Assembly (NCBI RefSeq): GCF_003597395.2
Contig: NC_133776.1
Span: forward strand, 42,288,120 to 42,352,119
Origin: Chelonoidis abingdonii
Taxonomy: Eukaryota; Chordata; Testudines; Testudinidae
DNA length: 64,000 nt
Reading direction: 5' to 3'
Position numbers and translations under genes: made by a program. This document shows positions 22,095-34,234 of this stretch, piece by piece. Numbering within the stretch: position 1 is the first letter of the stretch; the number at the start of each line of letters is the position of its first letter. Under the pieces are notes generated by a model, which worked only from the letters and a program-made list of their open reading frames with translations, did no database searches and had not been told where the DNA came from.

Positions 22095-23444
22095 TATCTT
22101 TAAAATTAAAAATAAAAAGACAAAGCACAGGGGTTGACAGTTTTTTTCTGGTCATTAGCAATAGTTTCCTTAATGAGAAAGTCAGTTCCCACCTGCATTA
22201 CTTTTAGTACTTCACTAAAAACGTTCCTTCCTCCATTGAAACATCATGTTAACATGCAGATAGCGAGAGATCTTCAAAATTTCCTGAAACAGATCAGAGT
22301 GTTGTGCTCCTACTTTACTTACATGCAGACCTTCATTTGAAGTAGGAATTAATGGTCAGTGAAAGACCCATGCTTCCAGATAGACCATTTTAAGTTGAAC
22401 AGTATGTTTTTGGTTTGACAAATGGTGGCAGCAAGGGAGAGGAGAAGGAAACTCCCCCCATTAATGCAGTTAGAACAGTCTGGATCAGCTGATCCACAAC
22501 AAAACTCTGGTGCATCTTTCAGAATTTATTATACTGGCTATTTTTAATAATTTGATCCACCCAAAGGTAACAGTCAGAATCCATTGGACTGGCCTCTGTA
22601 CAAACACATCCTCTATCCCAAAGAACTTGCAGTCTAATGTGATGTTTTCTTTCCATTGTAAATCCATGCTGACAGGACAGAGAATGTTTTTACGCTTGTG
22701 GCTCCAAAAGGGAGCCCTGTCCACACTTCCTCCATCGGAAGCATTGCACTAGTAATTAAATACCTCAAGCACAGCTGATTAAAAGTTGTTGTGGGTGGCA
22801 AGTGATTCTCATTAGGCAGATAGCGACACAGAGGGTCTGAAGAGGGTACACTGGCAGTGCTTTTTCGCCACTCTTTAGACTTATATCAAATAAAGGGCAA
22901 TATTGCTACAGCAATGAGAATGACTTCTAGTTCTCCATAAGCCTGGATATGCTATTAAAAAACAGTATATGGGGAGGAGTGAGGAACTATAAAGCCTTTA
23001 CTGAGATTTCTACTTCAGAAAAAGTACATTTTCATCTAAAGATGAACAAAGGATGTTCATCAGCTATAATGCAAAGCACAGAATTGAAATATTGTCTGGC
23101 ATAGAACAGCAACTTAAAGCCCAAGATAAATGAAGATTTCTACAGAAGTCCTAATAGAGGGCAAACCATGCTCCAAGCTAAAATACACACACAAAAAAAG
23201 CTACATTGCAACATCAGACTGTCCATAAACTGTGTTAGAACTCTCATCTTTTTATTCATGTTGAACAATGAATTGTGACTAAATGTCTATGTCAGATATA
23301 ACAAGGTAATGCCTTAGGGTGCTTATCTGCTTTGCAGTAACATTTTTCCTTTCATAAAATAAAGGACAGATTACACCAGATTTTAAGATAACATGCAACA
23401 AAAAGTAAGTATTCCTTATGCAATCTGAAATGTGCCACATAAAA
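22095..23444. other. AT-rich unassigned DNA
   Basis: No gene or repeat supported. Several short frames show no family motif. Confidence 0.35.
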
Positions 23445-23577
23445 GGTCTAATTCAGTACTGCTAGCGTTCAACAAGGCATTAATTCAGCAGAGTACTTAA
23501 GTACATACTTAAGTTACATTGATTTTAATGGGATTTAAGCACATGCTTAATTACACTGCTGAGTCAGAGCCAGCAGT
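23445..23577. mobile_element. Old palindromic MITE
   Basis: 'ctaattcagtactgctagcg' on the left and 'gcacatgcttaattacactg' with 'gctgagtcagagcc' on the right form inverted ends around 'attttaatggg'. Same type as at 5.65 and 25.03 kb. Confidence 0.55.
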
Positions 23578-25020
23578 GTTTTCATAATAATAAAATAAGA
23601 AGATTTTGAAGCACTAAAAGGTTAAGCGTGTAACGTAGGACACCTCACTGGGAGACCCTGATCCCAATGCATGCCTAAAACCTGATCTCACTAGAAAATT
23701 AAAGAGAAAGGCGAGGTAGTGTTTTCAATACCTCAACGGGGGGGGCGGGGAATGTTCTTTTTCATTCTTTTTAAAATGTGCTTGGTTAGGGGTTTTGATA
23801 AACTGTCAGAGTAGAAATAGCATTTTGCCATGCTCATCTTGAAATTCTCTTATTTTTCATTTCTACCCTTCCTAAAAAAACTAAAGCACAATATAGTTAG
23901 GAAGTTTGCAACAAGAGGGAAGAAAAATAGGAACAGTGGTTACATTTTTTTTTTTTTTTACAAATATAGAAATATCATCCCTTTACTATGATTATGTCAA
24001 ATATTTTGAAATATTTAATGCTAAGAAAAAGCCTTCAGATCTAATATATTGGCTTTGAAACCATAAACATGTAATATCTATATATTTTCTAACAAATGTA
24101 TTTTATTTAGCCATTACCGTCACTTTACAGCTTTCCTCTTCCTCTGATAGCTTTTAATGTCAAGCTATTTAACTGTGACAGCTGGCAAGAAATCAGCTTT
24201 GAGTTTTCTCATTAAAAGTAATGCTGTGTTAGTAGCCAAATACTTGAAAATGTGAAATGTTAAAATTTAATGATGTAGAAAAGACTTATTCTAACTTTGC
24301 AAATTTTTACATCTTTGCCAAAGTTTTGTGAAAAAACACCAATTGGGCACTAGTTAGAGTAGTTAAAAAGTGTTAACAAGGGAAAAAATAAAGGTAGGCA
24401 GAGTGATTTAAAGGTGTTTACTAGGCAGCTTTGAAGTTATGTAAAAATTGGCCTTCCCGCTGCAAAATAGTATTTCTCTCTTTCCTAGTTCTCTTAATTT
24501 CCTACAATCTTTTATATTAGAATTTCAAACTCTAAACTAGGCTTTGAAGGATTTGATCATCAGTAAGTAGTGGTAAATGTCAATTTCACCACACACACAA
24601 ACTGAAAATAGTTCCATTAATAATAATTAAAATGTACAGAAATCTGATTTTCAGAAAAACGCTGCTTGAGAACTTACTAGATTTTGATTTAAGGATATTT
24701 ACTTTAACTGCTAAAATACAAATGACCAAAATCACAAATCAGAATATATAAAGCTTCAACTTTTTGAACCTCAGAGTCTGTCATTCAATAATTGTTGCCC
24801 CTATAATGTCTTGCAATTCTCAAAATTTAAGTTAATACTGAAAAAATCTTAAAAACAAACAGTGATGTTATCATCAAAACAACAAAATAAAAATAAAATT
24901 GTGACAAGTCTACTCAATTTACTGTTCATACATGGCTTATGTAGTTGATACAATGCCTGTTTGTGTACTAACACTGTTTGGGTATTCTGTCTGGAAAATA
25001 CTCCACAAAATTAGAGGTTA
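23578..25020. other. AT-rich unassigned DNA
   Basis: G-run at 23738-23750 and T-run at 23946-23959. The 24100-24300 segment is less repetitive and is discussed as a possible conserved non-coding block. No gene. Confidence 0.35.
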
Positions 25021-25026
25021 TTGTAT

Positions 25027-25230
25027 TTGAAGGCTCCAATTCTGTGAAGACTTATGCACATGCTTAAATGTATGCACAATCCTGGCTTCACTAAGTCAGT
25101 GGCAGTGCTATTGACTTTGCAGGATTGGGATCTAAAGTTATCACAAATATATCTGTCCCCTACATTACCCTCAATGCAGTGGACCAAATTCTCTCCTGGT
25201 GTAAATTTGCATAGCTGCAAGTTCAATATG
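25027..25230. mobile_element. Old MITE remnants
   Basis: 'gctccaattctgtgaagact' through 'tgcacatgcttaaatgtatg' to 'ctttgcaggattgggat' is the same palindromic type as at 23.45 kb. It is followed at 25182-25220 by a second fragment ('accaaattctctcctggtgt'). These explain much of the 180-codon minus-strand frame across 25011-25553, which is therefore not called as a gene. Confidence 0.5.
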
Positions 25231-27450
25231 AGCCAATATTTTCCTTTCCAGACAGTTATAGTGTTCATTGTGCTAGAAGGACAGCCTGTGTTTGGGGTAG
25301 TTCCTGGCTGCATCATTACTGGGGGATCATGCTTCACTGAGGTGCAAACAGGGGCATGCAGACTACAATATATGAGGGATGATACATCCTGCTGCTGCAT
25401 CTGATCCTCTCTGCATGGAGTTGGAACCACTAGCCCTGCTTCCTCCCACTCCCTTTGGGAGAAATACAATCCTGCACATCTGAGCCCAAAAGCTATGCAA
25501 AGGCCAAAGAGAGTGTAAAAGGGAGATAGAGAGTCTCCTTGTATCCTAACCAATCAACACTCACAACCACGCAAAGCCAGGGACAATATCCCCTAATTAT
25601 TTTACGCTTTTTAAGGTAAAGTTTTGCATTATTAAAATCTACAAATACTTGCAACACAACATTCCTGCTCTTCCTTCCTGCTTATTATTTGGTAAGCACC
25701 AACAGTGCTTGTTAGGACATGCAGGTCAACTTTTGCCTCTCCGGTACATCTATTAGCTGTCAGCAGAGTGAGCCAGATTGTCAATTCTGTGCATCATCAC
25801 TGCTTCATTCCCTTGGACTCAGGAAAGGCCAGTCTCTCCCAGAATGAGTTTAGACAAATACTAGGTACCTTCTTCCTGTCGTTCAGCTCTATTTACGTTC
25901 TGCTCTCTGCCCACTTGAAGCAGCACTAGTGTACCCTAGAAGAATTTGCTTCTGTCAATCACAATAAGCCAAATGGTCTTCTCAGCAGTGCTCATTCTGT
26001 TCCCACTGAAGTCAATATTAGTATCTTAGGGCAGAGTTTGTCTCAGTGAGTACAGAAGTAACAGCTTTCTGAGATGTAGCAGCAACAGGAAGTTGAAAAT
26101 AAACAGGCTCAAGTGCTCCAGGGCCACAAGGAGGACAGTAATCTAACTTGCAAAATGATAAAAGCGCAAACACCCGAAAAGAACCTTGGTGTAAGTACGC
26201 TATACATAACTCAGCAAAAAACCCATCATACAATTCCAGGAATTTGAACTTCAAAAAAGCAGCTACGTGCATGATCCAGACCTAATTATGCTGTTTCCCC
26301 CCTACTCCCATGATACTTCAATATGTATTAAGTAAACAATTTCCACGGAGTATATTTGAAGTCACTCGTAATCATCTCACTCTTTTGTGCCGATTCTTTA
26401 TTTCCAAGCACAGATATCCTAATAATTGCTTGAAAAGTCAAAACCTCAATTTGCAAAGATTGTTAATTCTTTTTCCATTTGTACAGTGGCTGATTGATAT
26501 CAATAGACAAAACCATTTATTTGGATGCCATCCAATCGACACAAAAGATATTTTAATGAAAAACTAAGAACAGATCCTACTAATTCCCAGTTTGAACCTC
26601 TGATTCAACAATTCTCATCTAAACAACCTTGACTAGGGTTATCAGTTCCAATTGCTTCCTAACAGTTTAAAAAATAAAATATTTAACTTAAATGTCTGAA
26701 AAGATTTTCAGACAAGAGGGACCTGTTTTGAGGAACTGACACTAAATGATTGTTCTTCCATTATTTGAAACCAATGGGCATCTGTTATACTCAGTCTATT
26801 AAAAGACCATCTTGTCATACTGTATAATGGAACGCAGTCAGCTATAATAAAAATTAAAAAATGAAAAAACAGTTTAGCTGCCAATCTGAAAACCCATTAC
26901 TCTCTCCGTTTCTAAACCTAATTATAATGTCTGGAATGTTTTTGTTTACTCTGAAACAGCTTTAAAGAGTCACAGATGTTTGTTACTGATCGATGCCATA
27001 TTCCAAGCATCTCATGCATTTGTCCATGGGCACTAAATCCTAATAAATGAGGTTTTAATGAATAAGCGTTCTGAAGACATTCTCACTCAAGTTCCCCATA
27101 GTCCGCTAGATAAAGTGTAACAAACTTTTTGTTTTAAAATGTAGTAGAATGTTTAGTTGTAGCTATTTGGTTTATCAGCGTGGATGCCTTTTGATTGAGA
27201 TGTCAATCTATAATGAGCTTACTACCTAGCCATATAGGCAAGAAGAAAAACCCTCCTTAATACAAAGTGACTGAGGTCAAAATCCTACGCCAAATCTTTA
27301 AAATGAGAGGCAGCATTTCGTCCTATTATTCAACCCACAACTAAACATTGATTGTTGCTTCATGTATGAGTACATCTCTAGGACAATCTAGAAATTCCTA
27401 CAATACAGTTAATATTTCACTGCTATCTCCATTAAGGTACTTGATATTGG
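25231..27450. other. AT-rich unassigned DNA
   Basis: No gene or repeat supported. 25430-25550 may be another old repeat. Confidence 0.35.
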
Positions 27451-27479
27451 ATGCCCTATTTTGACATTGCTAATTCTAA

Positions 27480-27606
27480 TCAGGGTTTGGAGAGAGTCCC
27501 ATACAAGGAAAGATTAAAGACGCTAGGCCTCTTCAGCTTGGAAAAGAGGAGACTAAGGGGGGATATGATAAAGGTATATAAAATCATGAGTGATGTGGAG
27601 AAAGTG
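27480..27606 (+). pseudogene. CR1 LINE ORF2 C-terminal fragment, cut by assembly gap
   Basis: Plus-strand frame reads [20 protein letters not shown] and then [14 protein letters not shown], the conserved C-terminal end of CR1 ORF2 downstream of the RT. It is open up to the run of N at 27607. The rest of the 3' end is hidden in the gap. The frame around it is only open because N was read through. Confidence 0.85.
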
Positions 27607-28034
27607 NNNNNNNNNNNNNNNNNNNNNNNNNNNNNNNNNNNNNNNNNNNNNNNNNNNNNNNNNNNNNNNNNNNNNNNNNNNNNNNNNNNNNNNNNNNNNN
27701 NNNNNNNNNNNNNNNNNNNNNNNNNNNNNNNNNNNNNNNNNNNNNNNNNNNNNNNNNNNNNNNNNNNNNNNNNNNNNNNNNNNNNNNNNNNNNNNNNNNN
27801 NNNNNNNNNNNNNNNNNNNNNNNNNNNNNNNNNNNNNNNNNNNNNNNNNNNNNNNNNNNNNNNNNNNNNNNNNNNNNNNNNNNNNNNNNNNNNNNNNNNN
27901 NNNNNNNNNNNNNNNNNNNNNNNNNNNNNNNNNNNNNNNNNNNNNNNNNNNNNNNNNNNNNNNNNNNNNNNNNNNNNNNNNNNNNNNNNNNNNNNNNNNN
28001 NNNNNNNNNNNNNNNNNNNNNNNNNNNNNNNNNN
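27607..28034. other. Assembly gap (428 N)
   Basis: Run of unknown bases. It begins inside a CR1 copy, so collapse or mis-join at a repeat is likely. Confidence 1.
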
Positions 28035-28391
28035 CCCCCATTTTCCATGTAACATTTAGCTCACTTCCTCTTTCAGAATGGGTTTTTCTCCTTATGTTAT
28101 ATGGACATTCGTTTACTTGAATTTAAGGTATTGGTGCTAATTTAAATGCTTCAGACAGTTAACACACCAGTTGACACTAAGGAAAACATAAGGTTGAATG
28201 TCTTTTAAAAGGGGCAAAGGAGAAAAAAGGCAACTCTTTATCCAAGCTGATTCAAGTAGGTAATTTACAATAATTTCACAGTCACTGCAAAGATGGTCAC
28301 TGGTGTAAACCAATCTTGTGTGAGCCAGTTACATATCACACACATTCAGTGAGTGGGAAGTAAAATGCACAATGCAGCATGGAGGCATTAT
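28035..28391. other. Unassigned DNA
   Basis: No feature recognised after the gap, and no obvious CR1 3' end, so that end probably lies inside the gap. Confidence 0.35.
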
Positions 28392-28395
28392 CTGT

Positions 28396-29053
28396 TGTGA
28401 TAAAGTTCCTTCTCTCCCTTGGTGAGTCCTGGCTTATTGGTGGATTTGTTCACCTCACAAATTCACCATGTGGTTTGGGAAACAGCCCAGAGACCTTCCT
28501 CTGGTAGAAGCCACAGTCCAAGTCAATTCCTCCTGTGTCTGATCAGGAGTTGGGAGGTTTGCGGGGAACCTGGGCCCGTCCTCTACTTTGGGTTCCAGCC
28601 CAGGACCCTGTGGACTGCAGCTGTGCCTCCTGGAACAGCTGCACGACAGCTACAACTCCCTGGGCTACTTTGCCATGGCCTCCTCCCAACACCTTCTTTA
28701 TCTTCACCACAGGACCTTTCTCCTGGTACCTGATAATGCTTGTACTCCTCAGTCTTCCAGCAATATGTCTTCTTGCTCCCGGCTCCTCACATGCATGCCA
28801 CAAACTGCAGTGAGGTCCTTTTTATACTCAAGTGCCCTGATTAGCCAGCCTGTCCTAATTGATTCTAGCATTTTCTTAACTGGCTCCAGCTGTCTTAATT
28901 ATCCTGTCTGTCTTAATTGGTTCCAGCAGGTTCCCGATTACTCTAGTGCAGCCCCTGCTCTTGTCACTCAGGGAACAGAAAACTAGTCATCCAGTGACCA
29001 GTATATTTGCCCTCTACCAGACTCCTGTACCCCACTGGTCTGGGTCTGTCACA
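28396..29053 (-). mobile_element. Solo LTR (658 bp), minus orientation, probably Ty3/gypsy
   Basis: Ends TGTGATAAAG...GGTCTGTCACA, with the 4-bp duplication CTGT at 28392-28395 and 29054-29057. Orientation is set by a promoter on the minus strand: TATAAAAAGG at 28817-28826 with CCAAT at 28916-28920 upstream of it. It shares the phrase 'cctctactttgggttccagc' with the LTR at 42.1 kb ('cctctactctgggtcccggc'), so the two are related families. No internal genes. Confidence 0.8.
28817..28826 (-). promoter_or_regulatory. LTR TATA box
   Basis: TATAAAAAGG on the minus strand. A CCAAT box lies about 90 bp upstream (28916-28920). Typical U3 promoter of an LTR; activity unknown. Confidence 0.55.
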
Positions 29054-29057
29054 CTGT

Positions 29058-29729
29058 TTTTTTCCATTTCTTCTTTTGGATGGATTTTACATCTGCTACT
29101 TTCTGCCGGTTTGGACAATGGCATATAGCAAGTTTTGCTTACATGCTTGTGACTGGAACTTGAGATTCAGCAGGTGAAGATCTGCCTGCTTTCCTCAGTA
29201 GACCAAGGAACCTGAACACTAGCACAACTGACCCTGACGTCACTCTCCCATCTCTTTTCTCCTCCATTCCTACTCACTTCAGGAGCCAGGCTTTAACTAC
29301 AGCAGGTTCTCCTCACCATATGGATCATGGGCCACAACAACATGTATACAAAGGGGCAGTAATGTGTCCACATAGAGTGCAGATGGGCTTCTCGGAGCGG
29401 AGTGTAGTTTGTGGCTCATTTGGCCAGGTGTGTAGTGGGACTAGCTGATGCCTTGGATCCATGAGTTGTGGAAGAAGCTCCCTGCCCCAGTTATCCTCCT
29501 TACTCTTTTTGAAGGCCAGGATCTGATCATGGACAAGGACATTACTTTGAGGTGGTGGTGGGGGGTTGGGAGGAGCAAAGTGGAATTGGATAGATGTGAA
29601 GCAGCAGTTTTCCTCAACCTTGCTGGAGAGGTTAGGGTAGGGCTTGTGGGCGTGTTCCTGCACCATGGCCAGCTGACCAAGTAAGGAAGCAGGTTAACAG
29701 GGCAACCTCCTCATTCATTTGGAACTGAA
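29058..29729. other. Unassigned DNA
   Basis: Includes a G-rich patch at 29550-29575. Short frames have no family motif. Confidence 0.35.
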
Positions 29730-30690
29730 GATTGTACACTAACACATAAGGTCCACTAAAACTACCTGGCTTCCGCTTATTAGGAACTTCCAGATAATAG
29801 CAACTTTTGCTGGCAACTGAGGGGTTGCTAAGTGCAATCTATGGTCAACACAATCAGGTCCCAGTTCTTCCCCCACCTCATATCAGCCATACCCATCCCT
29901 CCAGTTCTCTTGTCCAGTCTCAGGCCCTTTGTCCACACTCATTCCTCCCCAGCTCCCAATCCCCCATGCCTCCTCCCATCACCTGTCAGCCTCCCATCCC
30001 TATCTTAGCCTCCAGACTCCTTGTCCTAATCTCTTCCTCTCCATCCCCCCTGGCACCTCTGCCTCAGGCCCAGCTTTTATCCTTTCTGCATTTGATTTAG
30101 GTGCCATCTTCCTTTTTAATGCCTGGGCCCAGCACAGGGCCTGGGCTGGTGCTGAAATCACAGAAGAAACAGGATTCTTGCTGTCAGTTCCAGGTCCTGA
30201 ACCCAGCGTGAACATGGCCCCAAACAACCAGGAACAGCAGTTGCAGGGGAAATCTTGCTTAGCCATCTGCAGCCCCAAGCTGAAGCATGTTTCATGTAGA
30301 CAGAATCTTCAGGGAATTTAGCCTGAAAATCTCTCAGAAGTTTCTAGTGTGCTCGTGTGAACTGAGATTTTTTCCAAGGCTTATAACATACCCAAATTTG
30401 GGACTTCCATTGGGGCAGAAAAAGCACATCCCTGCCACAAAGAGACCTGCTGCCAAAATTCAAGTCTTTGCTACAAAGCACATGTGTACTAGAGCTTCTG
30501 AAAGAAAAGGAGATCAATGTTGATCATGGGGAAAACAATGTGTTTCTTCTCTAGTTTCATTCTCAAAAAATGGCAGAACTATTTCAGCTGAATCTATATA
30601 TCTATAATCTATTTTAAAAACTTCATCCTGAGCCAAACACTCAGCATGGAAAATTTTAGCTTAAACAGTTAAACTTTGGCAAAAAAAAAA
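29730..30690. repeat. Probable old interspersed repeat with pyrimidine-rich tract
   Basis: Contains a C/T-rich tract at 29865-30080 followed by 'atgcctgggcccagcacagg' and 'cagaagaaacaggattcttg'. I recall similar blocks from turtle sequence but cannot name the family. No TIR or duplication found. It ends near a 22-base A tract at 30681-30702. Confidence 0.4.
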
Positions 30691-30702
30691 AAAAAAAAAA
30701 AA

Positions 30703-32245
30703 GTTACAAGCAAATGAAAAAGGGGTCTTGCAATGGGAAGTGTCAGGCAACCTTCATTTAGACAGTGCTGCCAGACCTGCCTACAATGCCCCTACAACTA
30801 ATGGCCACAATCATTAGTAGATCAATTCTGTTTCTGACCGTGATGGTTTCAGTTCATCAATTGGGCTTGAGTCTTTAAACTACTAAGACTGGTGCCTTAA
30901 ATGATACCAATCTGTAATCTCAATAGAGATTTTAGTGACTTTATAGGCATGGAAAGAATGAATTACCCTCTCACTCCCAGAGACAATGACATATATGGGG
31001 GGGTAGCATGGAAAAGATTGTGGTTTATTTAAAAGATTAATTTGGTCTTTGAAGTCAACAATTTGGCACCTTTCAATATAGTCATTTAAATTACATGATT
31101 TTAAAAAATACTATAAATAATGGAACAATTGCATCAGACAATTATTCTAATATACATGTAAGAAACAACTGAATGCATTATTGGAGGAAGGGATAGAGCA
31201 ATGAGATATAAAGGCAGAAAGCTGAGGTTAAAGTCCATCAACATGAAAGAGTTTATTAGCCCACATTTTCCACCTCTGTTTCTCAAATGACTTCAATTTA
31301 CAAAACTTAACCCTATAGGACAGCACTCTTCTCCAGCAATAGTACAGACGATAATAGCATTTTGCACTTTGACATTTACCATTTATTTCTGAAAGTATGC
31401 TGGGTTTGGGACAGTTCTGAAGAACAACCAAACATGACCTCCTGAGATATGGTATGCTAAAAATCTCTCCAACTATAAAGAAAGATGGGGGTGAATTCAA
31501 ATAGATTCTAGATTAGAAGTACAAGATTCTTAGAGAAATGCCATAGAGGACATGTTAGAGCTTGTACAGGTGTCACATAAAAGTTAACCTTGATATATTT
31601 GTGCTACAAAAGGCTTTCGATTATAAAAAGTCATTGTCTAGCTATTATCGGAACAAATCCCATTCTTTTGCAATGGACATCTGTTAAATCTTCCACTCTT
31701 AATGGAAAATGTTGCCTCTGGGACACACACTTTTATGATAACACCATTTCTTCAGAGATAAAACTCTTCTCATTCTTATTTTAACAAAGCAATTGTATTT
31801 GTGTCTGGTTTTCTTCAGGGGAAAAGAATAATAGGCTACAGAAGTAGCCAAACCATTAGGGACAACATAGTGTAATAAGTGCTAATTAGACTTGCACCAC
31901 CTAGCATACAGCCCATCGTCCACAGAGAGCAAATGAAGTCATCTTGCATTAACCAAGCCTGCTACTGGTAGGCAACAGATCATACATGCAGTTAAATTAA
32001 ATAGCTAAAGCTGAGAAAATGTTTAGGAGGCTAATTGACATTAAAAGTTGTTTTGACCACATCAATTCATATTAATATGGAACGCAACTGGGGACAAAAG
32101 ACAGAGAAGATGAGCCAGTTGGCATTCATTAGAACTGATACGTGGGAGGGAAATGGACAGACAATAATTAATGTCAACACTCTCTATTCTAATATGAACA
32201 ATTGCAACCTAAAAAGATTAGGATGGTCACTCTCATAAGTTGTTT
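30703..32245. other. AT-rich unassigned DNA
   Basis: No gene or repeat supported. Confidence 0.35.
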
Positions 32246-32462
32246 GAAGTATTGCTGTAGCCATACTGATCACAGGATATGAGAGAGACAAGGCGAGTGA
32301 GATATCATCTTTTAACAGACTAACTTCTGTGGTGAAAGAGACAGGCTTTTGAGTTACAGAGCTGAAGAGCTCTGTGTAGCCCAAAAGCTTGTCTCTGTCA
32401 CCAAACAGAAGTTGGTCTAATAAAAGAAATGACCTTACCTACTTTGTCCCCTCTCATAGGCG
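32246..32462 (+). mobile_element. Fold-back insertion of a third PLE family
   Basis: Left arm 'gtagccatactgatcacagg', 'gagagacaaggcgagtgaga' and 'taacttctgtggtgaaagag' is the inverted copy of the right arm 'gcttgtctctgtcaccaaac', 'agaagttggtctaataaaag' and 'ccttacctactttgtcccct'. The arms meet at about 32362 in a hammerhead-like stretch. Sequence differs from families A and B, but the plan is the same. No clear target duplication. Confidence 0.65.
32362..32393 (+). ncRNA. Degenerate hammerhead-like motif of third PLE family
   Basis: CTGAAGA fits CUGANGA and is followed by a GAGCTC-centred hairpin. The second box reads AAAA in place of GAAA. Predicted inactive; identification rests on its position inside the PLE fold-back. 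Confidence 0.4.
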
Positions 32463-33715
32463 ACACAGAATTTTTTTCTATGGAAGCACTGAGATTCAAA
32501 CAATGTGCCCAATTTTAGGCACATAAGCTCACTGTGGCTGCTGTTTCAAAGGAGAAACATGCATCTTCCTAGTTCATTGGATCTGCTCACAATAGCAAGC
32601 AATATGCCTAGCAAAGAGTGTTTATAGAATAAAGACTGTGTTATACACTATGAATGCTAAACCACATATGTTATAACTAGCTCATACAGTGACCTCAGGT
32701 GACAAACAACTTCTGATTGTCTCTATTATGCAGACTTGATTTATAACATTGATTTCTCACTTTAAAAAAAAAAAATGTAAACTCTCATAGTGCAGCAGCT
32801 GCCTAAAACCTAATCACTTAACCATGATGGACAGCACTAATTAAGAGATCATCATTTTCAGTCATCTGCCTTTTAAAAAATAAATAGTTTCTGGGCTTGA
32901 TAGTAAAACCAGGCAAGAAGCTGAGATTATCTATCAGTCCTTAGACCCCCTAATTGAGAATATACTCATTATACTGAGTTACTGATACATAGGATTGTGG
33001 TAATGCACTCACTGATTACAAAGTCACCTCCAATTTCCAACTATCCTAGCAGTGTATTTACCATTCCAGTCACATACCTGAAACAGTAAGTGCCTGCCAC
33101 CACCTCTTCCTCCAACACCCACTTCTGTACCAATCCCATCACTAAATACAAGTTAGTTTTATCTATTACAAATAATGTGTCATTGCCAGGAGGACTCAGA
33201 CTATGAATGTAAACATATAGTACTAATTCACACAATGCAAAGAGAAACATTAGACAAGAGTAAAATTCTCCAGGGAAAGTTTTTACTGAAAAGGAACAAG
33301 TTTATCCTACAGTTACTGTTCTCCATATCAGTTCTCAAGCTCTAGTCTCTGCAGTGTCTTTCCACATGGGGACATAAAGTGACATTTAGCTTAAGAAATC
33401 TGCAATATGTTCCTTTTGTGGATTTGGCAGAGTATAAAATAACACATTCACAGCTGGAATAGTATTTTTAATTTTTGATTCATATTAAAACAGCTTTTTC
33501 AATTATGGAAATCTAGCAAGAAGGTTTATACTTTAATAACCCTATGATGTGTTTGGTGTTTCCTGCGACAATATTCACAACCCCCCCATGCCCTCACTCT
33601 GAAATCATCTATCAAGCTGCTAAATATGTGGGTTGTAAACTATGTACTGTGGAGCAGGGATATTGCCATTAGTTTGAATATGGTTTCTAAATAGGTTCCC
33701 CTCACCCAGGCCCTC
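32463..33715. other. AT-rich unassigned DNA
   Basis: No gene or repeat supported. Confidence 0.35.
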
Positions 33716-33719
33716 TCCC

Positions 33720-34230
33720 ACTGCTTCCCCAATTTCTGGCATTTGGTCATCTTGTTCTTCTTCTTGCAATGCAGATGTTACTTATTGGAAAGGATTTCAT
33801 ATAACCACTCTAGTCTGAACTCAGGAAGTGTTGCTGTCACTCGTGTTCTTAAACAGGTATCCCACAGTCTAATAGACTGTAGTCTAATAGCTTTGGTACT
33901 GAGGGTTGCCCTGGTATTTAACCAAAATGCTATTTGCTCAGTTCATTCCATTACTTCTAGTTTTATTCTTACAATGCAGTCTAAATAATCTCCGTTTCTT
34001 CCTAGTACTTACCTCCTTGAAATACTTGTAAATGGTTATATCCCTCCTACGCACCCCACCCACTGTTAGTCAATGGTTGGTAAAGTTATACGTATTTACT
34101 TGGTAACATGATTAAATGGATGAGTAATTGAGGAAATATTATTTGCTCTTCTCTGGATTCTCTAATTTATCTACCTCAGGGACAGAAAGATGTTATCAGA
34201 ACTTTATATTCCAGCTACAAGATGTGCACC
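33720..34230 (-). mobile_element. Degenerate CR1 LINE fragment
   Basis: The plus strand shows antisense CR1 phrases in the expected order: 'gaaatacttgtaaatggtta' with 'tatccctcctacg', then 'ctcttctctggattctctaa', then 'agaactttatattccagct'. Strongly diverged and without an open frame. Confidence 0.6.
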
Positions 34231-34234
34231 CTAT

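Noticed and set aside
25011..25553. 180-codon minus-strand open frame
   Set aside because: It runs across at least two old MITE fragments, shows no domain, and has no start or splice context. Chance frame in repeats.
27451..28120. Long frames of 154-202 codons
   Set aside because: They are open only because the run of N is read through. Only the CR1 part before 27607 is real sequence.
28419..28986. Frames of 86-132 codons
   Set aside because: They lie inside the solo LTR and have no family motif.
29807..30321. Proline/serine-rich frames
   Set aside because: Encoded by a C/T-rich tract of a probable interspersed repeat.
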